Shown: positions 17,111 through 25,851 of the stretch, piece after piece
How the letters are laid out: every line of letters starts with the position of its first letter
How positions within the stretch are numbered: the first letter of the stretch is position 1
Source: Pelagibacteraceae bacterium AG-337-G04
Lineage (GTDB): Bacteria; Pseudomonadota; Alphaproteobacteria; Pelagibacterales; Pelagibacteraceae
DNA length: 64,000 nt
Direction: 5' to 3'
NCBI GenBank assembly: GCA_003282205.1
Contig: QBZW01000002.1
Location: forward strand, 91,234-155,233
Translations under genes and position numbers: made by a program
Notes under the pieces: generated by a model
Database searches by the model: none
What the model was told of the DNA's origin: nothing
What the model saw: the letters and a program-made list of their open reading frames with translations, nothing else

Positions 17111-17617
17111 ATGAATAATGTACGAAATAAAAAAAGGGCAAACCAAAGTTTGCCCTTTTTTTTTAAAGATGAATTTAAAGTTTTTTTTGTAATTATATTA
17201 GTTTCGACAATATTATTAGTAACTACTTTTACATTTGATAAGGTTCCTCCGATTTTAAATAGAGGCATACAACCTGCTACTTTCCCAAAAGGATTGTTAG
17301 TATTGATAATGTTTTTAACAACAATTATTTATTATTTGTCATTCAAAAATCCCTGGAAAAAAGAAAAAAAACTTCCAAAACCATTTTTTTTAACAATCTT
17401 AAGCTTTATTTTCTTTATTGTAATCTCTAAAACATTAGATTTTTTCTTAGCTATTTCAGTTCTCTCAATATTTGTTTCTTACAATTGGGGTGAAAAGAGA
17501 ATTTCATATTTATTATTAGTTGGAATTTTGTTCCCATTAATAGTTTTCATATTTTTTGAGATGATATTGGGACTCAGATTTCCTCCAGGAATAATTACAA
17601 ATCTTTATTATTACTAG
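17111..17617 (+). CDS. tctB: Tripartite tricarboxylate transporter small permease (TctB)
   Basis: This 168-residue membrane protein has four predicted transmembrane segments (about residues 25-45, 60-80, 95-125, 130-155). That is normal for TctB, the small subunit that accompanies TctA. It lies between tctC and tctA with 22-bp and 1-bp spacers. Codons 8-18 of the predicted reading frame lie inside a strong intrinsic-terminator hairpin (17133-17164). No other ATG/GTG/TTG gives a complete first membrane helix, so the start at 17111 is retained, but it is unusual. Confidence 0.82.
   Translation: MNNVRNKKRANQSLPFFFKDEFKVFFVIILVSTILLVTTFTFDKVPPILNRGIQPATFPKGLLVLIMFLTTIIYYLSFKNPWKKEKKLPKPFFLTILSFIFFIVISKTLDFFLAISVLSIFVSYNWGEKRISYLLLVGILFPLIVFIFFEMILGLRFPPGIITNLYYY
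17133..17164 (+). terminator. Intrinsic terminator hairpin inside the 5' end of tctB
   Basis: An 11-bp perfect stem (17133-17143 with 17148-17158, core GGGCAAAC/GTTTGCCC) carries a CAAA tetraloop and is followed by a run of T to 17164. It looks like a strong rho-independent terminator for tctC, yet it lies 22 nt inside the annotated tctB frame. Translating ribosomes entering tctB would melt it. Confidence 0.85.
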
Positions 17618-17618
17618 T

Positions 17619-19091
17619 ATGGATAATCTTTTATTAATGATGGCGCCTTTGTTTAGTTCAAAGTTGTTAATTGTTTTAATTTTTGGGACTTTATTTGGAC
17701 TAATTTTAGGTGTTTTACCAGGATTAGGTCCTACAACTGGTGGAGCATTAATTTTACCATTTACTATGACTTTGGATCCTCTTTCAGCAATAGTCCTTTT
17801 AACATCAATTTATTGCGCCGGAACATACGGCGGTGCAATCACTGCAGTTTTAATAAATACTCCTGGAACTCCAGCAGCAGCAGCCACTTGTCTAGATGGT
17901 TATCCTTTAGCTCAAAAGGGAGAAGCAGGAAGAGCTTTAGGTATGGCAACAGTTTCAAGTACAGTGGGTGGAATATTTAGTGTGATAGTTTTAGTATTTT
18001 TTGCACCTGTTTTAGCTAAACTTGCCTATGAGTTTGGTCAACCAGAATATTTTGCATTAGCTATTTTTGGTTTAACTATGCTCGCATCAATTGGTGAGGG
18101 AAGTCCAATTAAAAATTTAATAGCTGGTGCATTTGGAATTTTAATTTCTACTATTGGAAAAGATTTTATGACTTCAATTGATAGATTTACCTATGGAATT
18201 AATGAACTTTCGGTTGGTATTGGATTTATACCAGTTGTAGTAGGTTTATTTGCAATAAGTGAAATGTTAACTCAGTCTACACTTCTTGATCAGGTTTTTA
18301 AAAGAGTTGCATTAAAAGCTGTAAAACTTCCATCTCTAAATGATTATAAGAAAACATGGAAAACAATTCTAAGATCAAGTGGTATTGGTTCGTTTATTGG
18401 AGTTTTGCCAGCTGAAGGAGGGACAGTTGCATCTTTAATTGGTTACTCAGAAGCAAAAAGATTTTCTAAAGAACCAGAAGAATTCGGCAAAGGATCAATA
18501 GAAGGAATTGCTGGAGCAGAGGCTGCCAATAATGCTGCTACTGGTGGCGCAATGGTTCCAACTTTAGCCCTTGGAATTCCTGGGAGTGCTACTACAGCAG
18601 TAATATTAACTGGTTTAATAATTCATGGAGTTAGACCAGGTCCAGATCTATTTAGAGAACAGCCTGATTTTTTGTATGGAATTTTTGGAGCAATGTTAAT
18701 TGCAAATATTTTATTTTTTATATTTGGATTTTTTGGTGCAAAATTATTTGCAAGAATAACCCTTGTTCCTAACAAAATTTTATGGCCCATGATATTTGCT
18801 GTATCTGTGTGTGGAACTTATTCTCTAAGTCAATCTATCATTGATGTTTGGATTATGTTGTTTTTTGGTGTGCTTGGATTTTTTATGAGAAGATTTGGAT
18901 TTTCAGTGGTCCCAGTAATTATTGGATTAATTTTAGGAGAATTAGTGGAGGGAACTTTAAGACAATCTTTAGTAATATTTGATGGAAATTGGATCATGTT
19001 CTTAACTAGACCAATAGCTTTAACATTTTTTATTTTATCTTTAATTGCATTGGCTTTTCCTTTATTAAGATCAAAAAAACAAAAAAATTAA
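17619..19091 (+). CDS. tctA: Tripartite tricarboxylate transporter large permease (TctA)
   Basis: This 490-residue protein has about 11-12 membrane segments and the TctA hallmarks 'GVLPGLGPTTGGALILPFT' (about residues 33-51), 'GGAITAVLINTPGTPAAAATCLDGYP' (in two parts, 76-101) and the second inverted-repeat copy 'GVLPAEGGTVASLIGY'. It forms the sodium-coupled channel of the TctABC carboxylate importer. It begins 1 bp after tctB and ends 1 bp before the SDR gene, so the enzyme genes that follow are in the same operon. Confidence 0.95.
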   Translation: MDNLLLMMAPLFSSKLLIVLIFGTLFGLILGVLPGLGPTTGGALILPFTMTLDPLSAIVLLTSIYCAGTYGGAITAVLINTPGTPAAAATCLDGYPLAQKGEAGRALGMATVSSTVGGIFSVIVLVFFAPVLAKLAYEFGQPEYFALAIFGLTMLASIGEGSPIKNLIAGAFGILISTIGKDFMTSIDRFTYGINELSVGIGFIPVVVGLFAISEMLTQSTLLDQVFKRVALKAVKLPSLNDYKKTWKTILRSSGIGSFIGVLPAEGGTVASLIGYSEAKRFSKEPEEFGKGSIEGIAGAEAANNAATGGAMVPTLALGIPGSATTAVILTGLIIHGVRPGPDLFREQPDFLYGIFGAMLIANILFFIFGFFGAKLFARITLVPNKILWPMIFAVSVCGTYSLSQSIIDVWIMLFFGVLGFFMRRFGFSVVPVIIGLILGELVEGTLRQSLVIFDGNWIMFLTRPIALTFFILSLIALAFPLLRSKKQKN

Positions 19092-19092
19092 T

Positions 19093-19842
19093 ATGATTAA
19101 TTTCGACTTAAAAAATAGAGTTGCAATAGTAACTGGAGGAGCTCAAGGTTTTGGATTAGCTATTACCGAGAGATTTATAGAGTCTGGTGCGAGTGTAGTA
19201 ATTTGGGATATTGATGAAGAAGCGATTAAAACAGCTATTAGCAAAATTAATTCTGATAAAGTCTCATATCAAATAGTTGATGTTGGAAATTATGAAAGTA
19301 TCGGAAAAAATTTAGCTGAGGTTGAAAAAACTCACAAAAAAATTGATATTTTCATCAATAATGCGGGGGTTGCAGGAAAAAATACTACGGTAGTTGAGTA
19401 TCCACTAGATGAATGGAAAAAGGTAATAGATTTAAATTTAAATGCAGTATTTTATTGCTGTAAATCAGTTACCCCCTATATGATAAAGAATAATTATGGA
19501 AGAATTGTAAATATTGCCTCAATTGCTGGAAAAGAAGGCAACCCTAATGCGAGCGCATACAGCACATCAAAAGCAGGAGTGATAGGTTTAACTAAGTCAT
19601 TGGGAAAAGAATTAGCATTAAAAAATATTGCAGTTAATTGTGTTACTCCAGCGGCAGCAAAAACAAGAATATTTGATCAAATGACTGAGGAACATATAAA
19701 TTATATGTTATCTAAAATTCCTAGAAATAAATTTGCAAAAGTAAATGAATTAGCATCTTTAGTGACTTGGTTATCAAGTGAGGAAAATTCTTTTTCGACG
19801 GCAGCGGTTTTTGATTTGAGTGGTGGGAGAGCAACTTATTGA
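19093..19842 (+). CDS. Short-chain dehydrogenase/reductase (classical SDR)
   Basis: This 249-residue SDR has the cofactor motif 'TGGAQGFGLAI' (about residues 14-24), 'NNAG' (about 90-93), and catalytic Ser/Tyr/Lys with 'YSTSK' (about 154-158). An acidic residue after beta-2 ('VIWDIDEE') predicts NAD preference. It is similar to FabG-like sugar/polyol dehydrogenases. It follows tctA by one base and precedes the ROK kinase by 3 bp, so it probably oxidises or reduces a compound imported by TctABC. The substrate is not readable from sequence. Confidence 0.87.
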   Translation: MINFDLKNRVAIVTGGAQGFGLAITERFIESGASVVIWDIDEEAIKTAISKINSDKVSYQIVDVGNYESIGKNLAEVEKTHKKIDIFINNAGVAGKNTTVVEYPLDEWKKVIDLNLNAVFYCCKSVTPYMIKNNYGRIVNIASIAGKEGNPNASAYSTSKAGVIGLTKSLGKELALKNIAVNCVTPAAAKTRIFDQMTEEHINYMLSKIPRNKFAKVNELASLVTWLSSEENSFSTAAVFDLSGGRATY

Positions 19843-19845
19843 TTT

Positions 19846-20748
19846 ATGCAAATAGGTATTGATGTTGGAGCTACAAAAATTGAAAGTGTAGTTTTAGATG
19901 AAAAAGGGAACGAAAGTCATCGTGAAAGGACCGATTGTCCGAAAGACTATTTTCAAATTATAAAAACAATTAAAGAAATTAATAAAAAGTTAGTACAAGA
20001 ATTTAAAAAAGAGTTACCAATTGGTGTTTGCCACCCTGGTATTCATTCACCTCAAACTGGATTAGTTAAGAACGCTCCAAACTGTTATTGGTTAGAAAAA
20101 AAACCATTTCAAAATGATTTAAGAAAAGAACTAGGCAAAGAGGTATTTTGTGAAAATGATGCTAATTGCTTCGCTTTGTCAGAAGCTCTAGATGGTGCAG
20201 GAAAACATTATAAAATTGTTTATGGAATTATTATTGGTTCTGGAGTAGGTGGTGGTTTAGTGATAGACAAAAAAATTGTTAGCGGACCAAATGGAGTAGC
20301 AGGGGAGTGGGGACATAACCAAATTACACATTTAATTGCAAAAAAAGAAAGTTTTGAATCTACCAACTTAAGAGAGGGTGAGATTGAAAGTTTTATGTCA
20401 GGTTTGAGTTTAGCTAAAAAATTTAATAAAAAATTTAAAAATAATTTAAAAACTAATCAGATATTTGAATTATATAGAAGACACGACTTAGATGCAGAGG
20501 ATTTTATAGATAATTTTAAACTAAACTTAGCTATGTCATTATCTAATATAATAAATATTCTTGACCCTGATTGTTTCGTGTTTGGAGGTGGGGTTTCAAA
20601 TGAAATTGATTTTTTAAGCGATGTAGAAACAATTATTAGAAAATTTGTTACAGGTAGAGAATATGAAGGTGTTCTTCTTAAACCTAAATATGGAGATGCA
20701 AGTGGTGTACGAGGAGCAGCGAGACTTGGAAGAAAATCAGTATACTGA
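19846..20748 (+). CDS. ROK-family sugar kinase lacking the zinc-cysteine motif
   Basis: This 300-residue protein has the ROK ATP-binding start 'GIDVGATKIES' (residues 4-14), catalytic 'ENDANCFA' (103-110), 'GSGVGGGLVI' (131-140) and 'GEWGHNQ' (153-159, sugar/zinc His157). In fructokinase/NagK-type ROK enzymes this is followed by CxCGxxGCxE. Here residues 168-183 read 'ESFESTNLREGEIESF', so all three cysteines are absent while the final Glu-Ser/Thr is kept. The enzyme probably still phosphorylates a hexose but without structural zinc. It is the last gene of the tctCBA-SDR-ROK run. Confidence 0.84.
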   Translation: MQIGIDVGATKIESVVLDEKGNESHRERTDCPKDYFQIIKTIKEINKKLVQEFKKELPIGVCHPGIHSPQTGLVKNAPNCYWLEKKPFQNDLRKELGKEVFCENDANCFALSEALDGAGKHYKIVYGIIIGSGVGGGLVIDKKIVSGPNGVAGEWGHNQITHLIAKKESFESTNLREGEIESFMSGLSLAKKFNKKFKNNLKTNQIFELYRRHDLDAEDFIDNFKLNLAMSLSNIINILDPDCFVFGGGVSNEIDFLSDVETIIRKFVTGREYEGVLLKPKYGDASGVRGAARLGRKSVY

Positions 20749-20812
20749 GTAAATAGGTTTAAAATAAAAATTTATATTTTGAAAAATCAATCTTAGGTTG
20801 TGTTTTTTTTTA

Positions 20813-20842
20813 TTGTAGATTGGATATAAATCAATCTATAAT
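20813..20842 (+). promoter_or_regulatory. Candidate promoter of the GtsA-like sugar ABC operon
   Basis: A perfect -10 box TATAAT (20837-20842) stands 18 bp after TTGTAG (20813-20818, matching the TTG of the -35 consensus). The predicted transcription start is near 20849, leaving a leader of about 38 nt with a GAGGG Shine-Dalgarno before the ATG at 20887. An inverted repeat AGATTG-N9-CAATCT lies across the spacer. Confidence 0.45.
20817..20837. promoter_or_regulatory. Operator-like inverted repeat in the promoter spacer
   Basis: AGATTG (20817-20822) and CAATCT (20832-20837) form an inverted repeat with a 9-bp centre between the candidate -35 and -10. A further CAATCT lies at 20788-20793 within a 10-bp direct repeat (20784-20793 and 20828-20837). 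The position suits a repressor site. In such AT-rich DNA chance cannot be excluded. Confidence 0.3.
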
Positions 20843-20886
20843 TAACTTTTTAAGTTAACTTAATTTAATAAATAAGAGGGAAATAT

Positions 20887-22143
20887 ATGAAAAAAATGTT
20901 AATCGCTTTAATCGCGTTTGCATTCACATCAACCTCTTCCTTTGCAGGGCCAAAAATTGAGGTTTTGCATTGGTGGACGTCAGGTGGTGAGGCAGCTGCT
21001 CTTAAAGTATTAAAAGACGATTTTGCTGCAAATGGTGGTGAATGGTTAGACATGCCCGTAACAGGTGGTGGTGGAGACGCTGCTAATGTTGCATTAAAAG
21101 CTAGAATAGTTGCTGGAGATCCTCCATCAGCATCTCAGATAAAGGGTCCAACAATTCAAGAATATGATCAAGAGGGAGTAGTAGCTCCATACAACATTGA
21201 TCCTATAGCTCAATCTGAGGGTTGGGATGGATTATTAGATCCAATGATTGCTGCAGTTCATAAATGCCAAAACAATAGTGGTCCATACTGTGCTGCACCA
21301 GTTAACATTCATAGAATTGATTGGATGTGGGCTAACAAAGCAGTATTTGATGCTAATGGAATTTCAGTTCCAACAACTTGGGATGAAGTAAATGCAGCAG
21401 CAGAGAAACTTCAAGCTGCAGGAATAATACCTTTCGCACATGGTGGTCAAGCTTGGCAAGATGCAACAGTATTCGAAGCAGTAGCTATGGGTATTGGTGG
21501 AAATAACTATTATAAAAACTGTTATGTAGATCTTAAAGAAACTTGTTTAAGAAGTGAGACAACTGTAAAAGTTTTTGATCAAATGAGAAAACTTCAAGGT
21601 TTTACTGACGAAGGTAGCCCAGGAAGAGACTGGAACGTTGCAACTGGAATGGTTATTGAAGGAAAAGCTGGTTTCCAAATTATGGGTGACTGGGCAAAAG
21701 GTGAATTTACAGCTGCTGGAAAAGTTCCAGGAGTTGATTACTATTGTTCCCCAACACCTTCGAACAATGGTTACTTGTACAATGTTGATAGCTTTATATT
21801 CTATAAAACAAGTGATCCTGACAAACAAGAAGGTCAAAAGTTATTAGCTAAATTAATGATGGGTAAAAACTTCCAAAAAGTTTTCAATCTATACAAAGGA
21901 TCAATTCCAGCACGTTTAGATGTTTCTATGGACGAATTTGATAAATGTGCAAAAACTTCGAATTCTGACATTAAAACTGCAGGTGCAGGCGGTGGATTAG
22001 TTCCGAGTTTTGCTCATGGAATGGCTCAAGGTAATACTATGAAGGCTGCTTTACAAGATGTGATTACAGAACACTTTAATTCTGACATGTCCTCTGTTGA
22101 TGCAGCAAATGCTTTGGCTGATTCAGTTTTAGATAATATGTAA
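20887..22143 (+). CDS. Sugar ABC transporter substrate-binding protein (GtsA/glucose-mannose-type, SBP family 1)
   Basis: This 418-residue protein has a signal peptide (residues 1-20, 'SSFAGP' cleavage region). The mature start 'EVLHWWTSGGEAAALKVL' and 'VTGGGGDAANVALKARIVAGDPP' (in parts) are characteristic of aldose receptors of the GtsA / Thermus glucose-binding type. It delivers a hexose or related aldose to the two MalF/G-type permeases downstream. GAGGG precedes the ATG by 7 nt. A terminator at 22156 separates it from the permeases, consistent with receptor excess. Confidence 0.92.
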   Translation: MKKMLIALIAFAFTSTSSFAGPKIEVLHWWTSGGEAAALKVLKDDFAANGGEWLDMPVTGGGGDAANVALKARIVAGDPPSASQIKGPTIQEYDQEGVVAPYNIDPIAQSEGWDGLLDPMIAAVHKCQNNSGPYCAAPVNIHRIDWMWANKAVFDANGISVPTTWDEVNAAAEKLQAAGIIPFAHGGQAWQDATVFEAVAMGIGGNNYYKNCYVDLKETCLRSETTVKVFDQMRKLQGFTDEGSPGRDWNVATGMVIEGKAGFQIMGDWAKGEFTAAGKVPGVDYYCSPTPSNNGYLYNVDSFIFYKTSDPDKQEGQKLLAKLMMGKNFQKVFNLYKGSIPARLDVSMDEFDKCAKTSNSDIKTAGAGGGLVPSFAHGMAQGNTMKAALQDVITEHFNSDMSSVDAANALADSVLDNM

Positions 22144-22155
22144 AATACAAAAATT

Positions 22156-22189
22156 AAGGCCACCTAATTCTTAGGTGGCCTTTTTTTTT
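22156..22189 (+). terminator. Intrinsic terminator between binding protein and permease genes
   Basis: A 12-bp perfect stem (22156-22167 with 22171-22182; AAGGCCACCTAA and its complement) with a TTC loop is followed by a T tract to 22189. Read-through would be needed to express the permeases that start 25 bp later, unless they have their own promoter. Confidence 0.88.
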
Positions 22190-22213
22190 AATCAAAATTA
22201 GAAAATATTTATA

Positions 22214-23089
22214 ATGCTTAAGTGGTTAGAAAAAAACCTACCAAAAATCGTAATGGCTCCAGCTGTTGGATTAATTGGTTGGTTTGTTTATGGTTTTGTG
22301 CTTTGGACCTTATATATATCTTTTACTAATTCTAAAATCTTACCTAAGTATGAACTTTGGGGAGTAGGCCAATATGTTAAACTTTGGGGTTCTAGAAAAT
22401 GGCTTATTGCAGTTGATAATCTTCTTATTTTCACAGTGTTATTCTTGATTTTTTGTGTTGTGATTGGAATTATTCTTGCAATATTTCTAGATCAAAAAAT
22501 TAGGGCAGAGGGTGTCCTAAGAACTATTTATTTATATCCCATGGCTTTGTCCTTCATAGTCACTGGAACAGCATGGAAATGGATTTTAAACCCTACCCTT
22601 GGCATTCAAAAAATGTTTATCGATTGGGGATTTGAAAACTTTACTTTTGATTGGTTGGTCAATCGAGAAATGGCCATCTACACTATTGTCATTGCAGGTG
22701 TCTGGCAATCTGCTGGATTTGTGATGGCGTTATTTTTAGCTGGTTTGAGATCAGTTGAAGATGAAATCGTTAAAGCAGCTAAAATAGATGGTGCAAATTT
22801 ATTTACAGTTTATTGGAAAATTCTACTTCCAATGATGAGACCCGTTTTTTTTACAAGTTTTGTAATTTTAGTTCATATTTCAATTAAAAGTTATGATCTT
22901 ATAGTTGCGTTAACCCAAGGTGGTCCAGGTATATCTACAACTATGCCTGCACTATATATGACACAAACTGCATTCCACAAAAGTCAAGTTGGTTTGTCAG
23001 CAGCAAGTGCGATGATGATGTTTATGGCAGTAGCAGCTGTGATTATACCTTATTTATATTCTGAACTTAGGAGAGAAAATGCAAGATAA
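22214..23089 (+). CDS. Sugar ABC transporter permease, MalF/UgpA type (GtsB-like)
   Basis: This 291-residue permease has six predicted membrane segments and the EAA loop 'EIVKAAKIDGANLFTVYWKI' (about residues 188-207), which docks on the ATPase. It is the first of two membrane subunits of the aldose importer. Its 3' end overlaps the second permease gene by 11 bp. It follows a strong terminator, so its expression is expected to be lower than that of the binding protein. Confidence 0.93.
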   Translation: MLKWLEKNLPKIVMAPAVGLIGWFVYGFVLWTLYISFTNSKILPKYELWGVGQYVKLWGSRKWLIAVDNLLIFTVLFLIFCVVIGIILAIFLDQKIRAEGVLRTIYLYPMALSFIVTGTAWKWILNPTLGIQKMFIDWGFENFTFDWLVNREMAIYTIVIAGVWQSAGFVMALFLAGLRSVEDEIVKAAKIDGANLFTVYWKILLPMMRPVFFTSFVILVHISIKSYDLIVALTQGGPGISTTMPALYMTQTAFHKSQVGLSAASAMMMFMAVAAVIIPYLYSELRRENAR

Positions 23090-23981
23090 AATACACTCTT
23101 CATATAAACAGCTTGAACAAAAATCTAAGTATACAAATTTGTTTCTTAGATGGTTTTTATATTTAGTTTTAGTAGTTTTTGCTTTTTATTTTATTTTTCC
23201 ATTGTATGTGATGGTTGTTACTTCACTAAAAACAATGGAAGAAATCCGACAGGGAACACTTCTAACTTGGCCAAGTGGATTAAATTTTGACTCATGGTTA
23301 GTTGCATGGGGAGGTAGAGGATATGGTGCAGGTGATACTTTTTTAAAACCATATTTTTGGAATTCAATAAAAATGGTTGTTCCTGCAGTATTTTTTTCTA
23401 CTTTTATTGGTGCGATGGCTGGATATGTTTTAACAAAATGGAGGTTTAAGGGAGACAAATGGGTTTTCCTTTTCCTACTATTTGGATGTTTTATTCCTTA
23501 TCAAGCAATCTTATTACCTATGGCTAGAACTCTTGGAGTTCTAGGAATATCTAATTCTGTAATTGGACTTGTTTTGGTTCATACAGTTTATGGAATTCCA
23601 TTTACAACTTTATTTTTTAGAAATTTTTATGTTTCTATTCCTTCTGAATTAGTAAAAGCCGCTAGAATAGATGGAGCAGGATTTTTTAAAATATTTTTTA
23701 AAATTTTACTTCCAGTATCAACACCAATTATCGTAGTAACAATAATTTGGCAATTCACACAAATTTGGAACGACTTTTTGTTTGGCTCAACATTTTCATT
23801 TGGAGAGGCAGCTCCGATACAAGTTGCTCTAAACAATATGGTTTTATCAAGTACTAGTGTTAAAGAATACAATGTAGATATGGCATCTGCCATTATTGCA
23901 GGAATTCCAACGCTTATTGTATATGTTCTAGCAGGTAAATATTTTATTAGAGGATTAACTTCAGGAGCAGTAAAAGGATAG
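23079..23981 (+). CDS. Sugar ABC transporter permease, MalG type (GtsC-like)
   Basis: This 300-residue membrane protein has six predicted helices and the MalG-type EAA loop 'ELVKAARIDGAGFFKIFFKI'. The N-terminal 'YVMVVTSLKT' and C-terminal 'KYFIRGLTSGAVKG' are typical of CUT1 permeases; the C-terminal tail contacts the ATPase. The ATG overlaps the end of the first permease gene, and the ATPase gene starts 2 bp after the stop, indicating tight coupling. Confidence 0.93.
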   Translation: MQDKIHSSYKQLEQKSKYTNLFLRWFLYLVLVVFAFYFIFPLYVMVVTSLKTMEEIRQGTLLTWPSGLNFDSWLVAWGGRGYGAGDTFLKPYFWNSIKMVVPAVFFSTFIGAMAGYVLTKWRFKGDKWVFLFLLFGCFIPYQAILLPMARTLGVLGISNSVIGLVLVHTVYGIPFTTLFFRNFYVSIPSELVKAARIDGAGFFKIFFKILLPVSTPIIVVTIIWQFTQIWNDFLFGSTFSFGEAAPIQVALNNMVLSSTSVKEYNVDMASAIIAGIPTLIVYVLAGKYFIRGLTSGAVKG

Positions 23982-23983
23982 GG

Positions 23984-25078
23984 ATGAAAACATTAAAAAT
24001 AGAGGAATTATCAAAAAACTTTGGATCAACTGAGGTTTTAAGGAAAATTAATTTAGAGATTGATGAAGGTAATTTCTTAGTTCTTCTAGGTCCTTCTGGA
24101 TGTGGAAAATCTACACTATTAAATATTATTGCAGGATTAGAAACTATTAACGAGGGAAATGTTCATATAGATGATTACAATGTAAGTAAAGTAGAGCCAA
24201 AAGACCGAAATATTGCAATGGTATTTCAATCTTATGCTTTGTACCCATCTATGAATGTACGCGAAAATATGATCTTTGGTCTTAAACAAGCTAAAGTTTC
24301 AAAGGAGAAAATCGAAGAGCAATTGGAAAAAGTATCAAAATTTTTACAAGTAGATGCTTTGTTAGAGAGAAAGCCATCACAATTATCAGGCGGACAAAGA
24401 CAGCGTGTTGCAATAGGTAGAGCACTAGTTAGAGAACCAAGAATATTTTTATTTGATGAACCTTTATCAAATTTAGATGCAAAGTTAAGAGTTGAGATGA
24501 GACGAGAAATTAAAAAACTTCATCAGCAACTTAAAACAACAGTAGTTTATGTAACGCACGATCAAACAGAAGCTATGAGTTTAGGTACAAATATTGCAAT
24601 TATGAATCATGGTGTAATTCAGCAAAATGATACACCTGAAAATATTTATAATAAACCTAGTAATACTTTTGTGGCAGACTTTATAGGCTCTCCATCAATG
24701 AATTTAATAAAAGGTAATCTAAAAGAGAGTTCAAATAAAGTTTCATTCGTTACCCATGGATCGAATATTGAAATACCGATAAATGGATATGGTTTCAAAG
24801 AAAAATCTAATTTAGATAATAAAGAGGTTTTTTTTGGAATAAGACCAGAACATATATTTTTTAAGAAATCTAATGAAGAAGATTTTGAGATTAATTTAAG
24901 AGCAGATTTAAGTGAATATGTTGGACATGAACAGATAATGACCTTTAATTTTGAAAATCAAGAGGTTTTAGCTAAGTTTCCATCAACAGTAAAAATAGAT
25001 CTATCAAAAAATACAAAATTATTCTTTGATTTAACTCAAATTTCATTGTTTGATGCTAAAACAGAAGAGAGAATTTAA
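23984..25078 (+). CDS. Sugar ABC transporter ATP-binding protein (MalK/UgpC type)
   Basis: This 364-residue ATPase has Walker A 'GPSGCGKST', Q-loop 'VFQSYALYPSMNVRENM', signature 'LSGGQRQRVAIGRALVR', Walker B 'IFLFDEPLSNLD' and the switch 'VTHDQTEAM'. A C-terminal TOBE/OB domain of about 120 residues follows ('FFGIRPEHIFF'), as in MalK. It energises the GtsABC-like importer. The stop codon abuts the ATG of the following SDR gene, which places the SDR and Gfo/Idh genes in the same transcript. Confidence 0.94.
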   Translation: MKTLKIEELSKNFGSTEVLRKINLEIDEGNFLVLLGPSGCGKSTLLNIIAGLETINEGNVHIDDYNVSKVEPKDRNIAMVFQSYALYPSMNVRENMIFGLKQAKVSKEKIEEQLEKVSKFLQVDALLERKPSQLSGGQRQRVAIGRALVREPRIFLFDEPLSNLDAKLRVEMRREIKKLHQQLKTTVVYVTHDQTEAMSLGTNIAIMNHGVIQQNDTPENIYNKPSNTFVADFIGSPSMNLIKGNLKESSNKVSFVTHGSNIEIPINGYGFKEKSNLDNKEVFFGIRPEHIFFKKSNEEDFEINLRADLSEYVGHEQIMTFNFENQEVLAKFPSTVKIDLSKNTKLFFDLTQISLFDAKTEERI

Positions 25079-25840
25079 ATGAAAGTAAAATATTTTGACT
25101 TAAAAAATAAAAAAGTTTTTATTACTGGAGGTGGATCAGGAATTGGAGCCTCAATAGTTGAACATTTTTGTGAACAGGAATGTGATGTTTATTTTGTTGA
25201 TATCAATAAAAAAGACTCAAATAAATTAATTAAAGATCTTAAAAAAAAAGGTCTTAAAGTACCTCATTTTATTGAATGTAATCTTATTAAAATTAAAAAA
25301 TTACAAACTATCATTCAAAAAATAATTAAATCAAAAGGTCCTATCGATATTTTAATAAATAATGCTGCTAATGATGATAGACACTCCACAGATCAAGTAG
25401 ATGAAAATTATTGGAATAATAGAATGGACGTGAATTTAAAACATTTTTTCTTTTCAATAAAAGCTGTTTTAAAAGGGATGATACAAAATAGAGGTGGCGC
25501 TATCGTAAATTTAAGTTCTGTTTCTTGGATGTTAGGAGAGGGTGACAAAGTCGCTTATGAGACAGCAAAATCAGCTGTTATTGGTTTGACTAGATCATTT
25601 GCAAGAGAGTTTGGTAAATATAATATTAGATGCAACTCTGTTACTCCTGGATCTATTGCTACCGAGAGACAAATAAAGCATTGGTTAACTCCAAAGTATA
25701 AAAAATTTATACTTGATAAACAGTGTTTGAAGAGACAACTTAAACCTGATGATGTGGCTAGTTTAGTTGTTCATCTTTCTTCTGATGTATCATCAGGATG
25801 TACAAAACAAAATTTTATTATAGACGCTGGAATCACTTAA
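25079..25840 (+). CDS. Short-chain dehydrogenase/reductase
   Basis: This 253-residue classical SDR has 'ITGGGSGIGASI' for cofactor binding, 'INNAAND' (NNAG variant), Ser in 'NLSSVSWML' and catalytic 'YETAK'. 'VYFVDINKKD' after beta-2 predicts NAD use. The sequence 'DDRHSTDQVDENYWNNRMDVNLKH' (in parts) resembles bacterial sugar 1-dehydrogenases such as L-fucose/D-arabinose or galactose dehydrogenases that make aldonolactones. Its position directly after a sugar ABC importer supports oxidation of the imported sugar. The specific sugar is unknown. Confidence 0.86.
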   Translation: MKVKYFDLKNKKVFITGGGSGIGASIVEHFCEQECDVYFVDINKKDSNKLIKDLKKKGLKVPHFIECNLIKIKKLQTIIQKIIKSKGPIDILINNAANDDRHSTDQVDENYWNNRMDVNLKHFFFSIKAVLKGMIQNRGGAIVNLSSVSWMLGEGDKVAYETAKSAVIGLTRSFAREFGKYNIRCNSVTPGSIATERQIKHWLTPKYKKFILDKQCLKRQLKPDDVASLVVHLSSDVSSGCTKQNFIIDAGIT

Positions 25841-25851
25841 AATTAATCTAA

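Noticed and set aside
21547..21837. Opposite-strand open frame inside the sugar-binding-protein gene
   Set aside because: It is a shadow of a strongly conserved coding gene, with no motif of its own.
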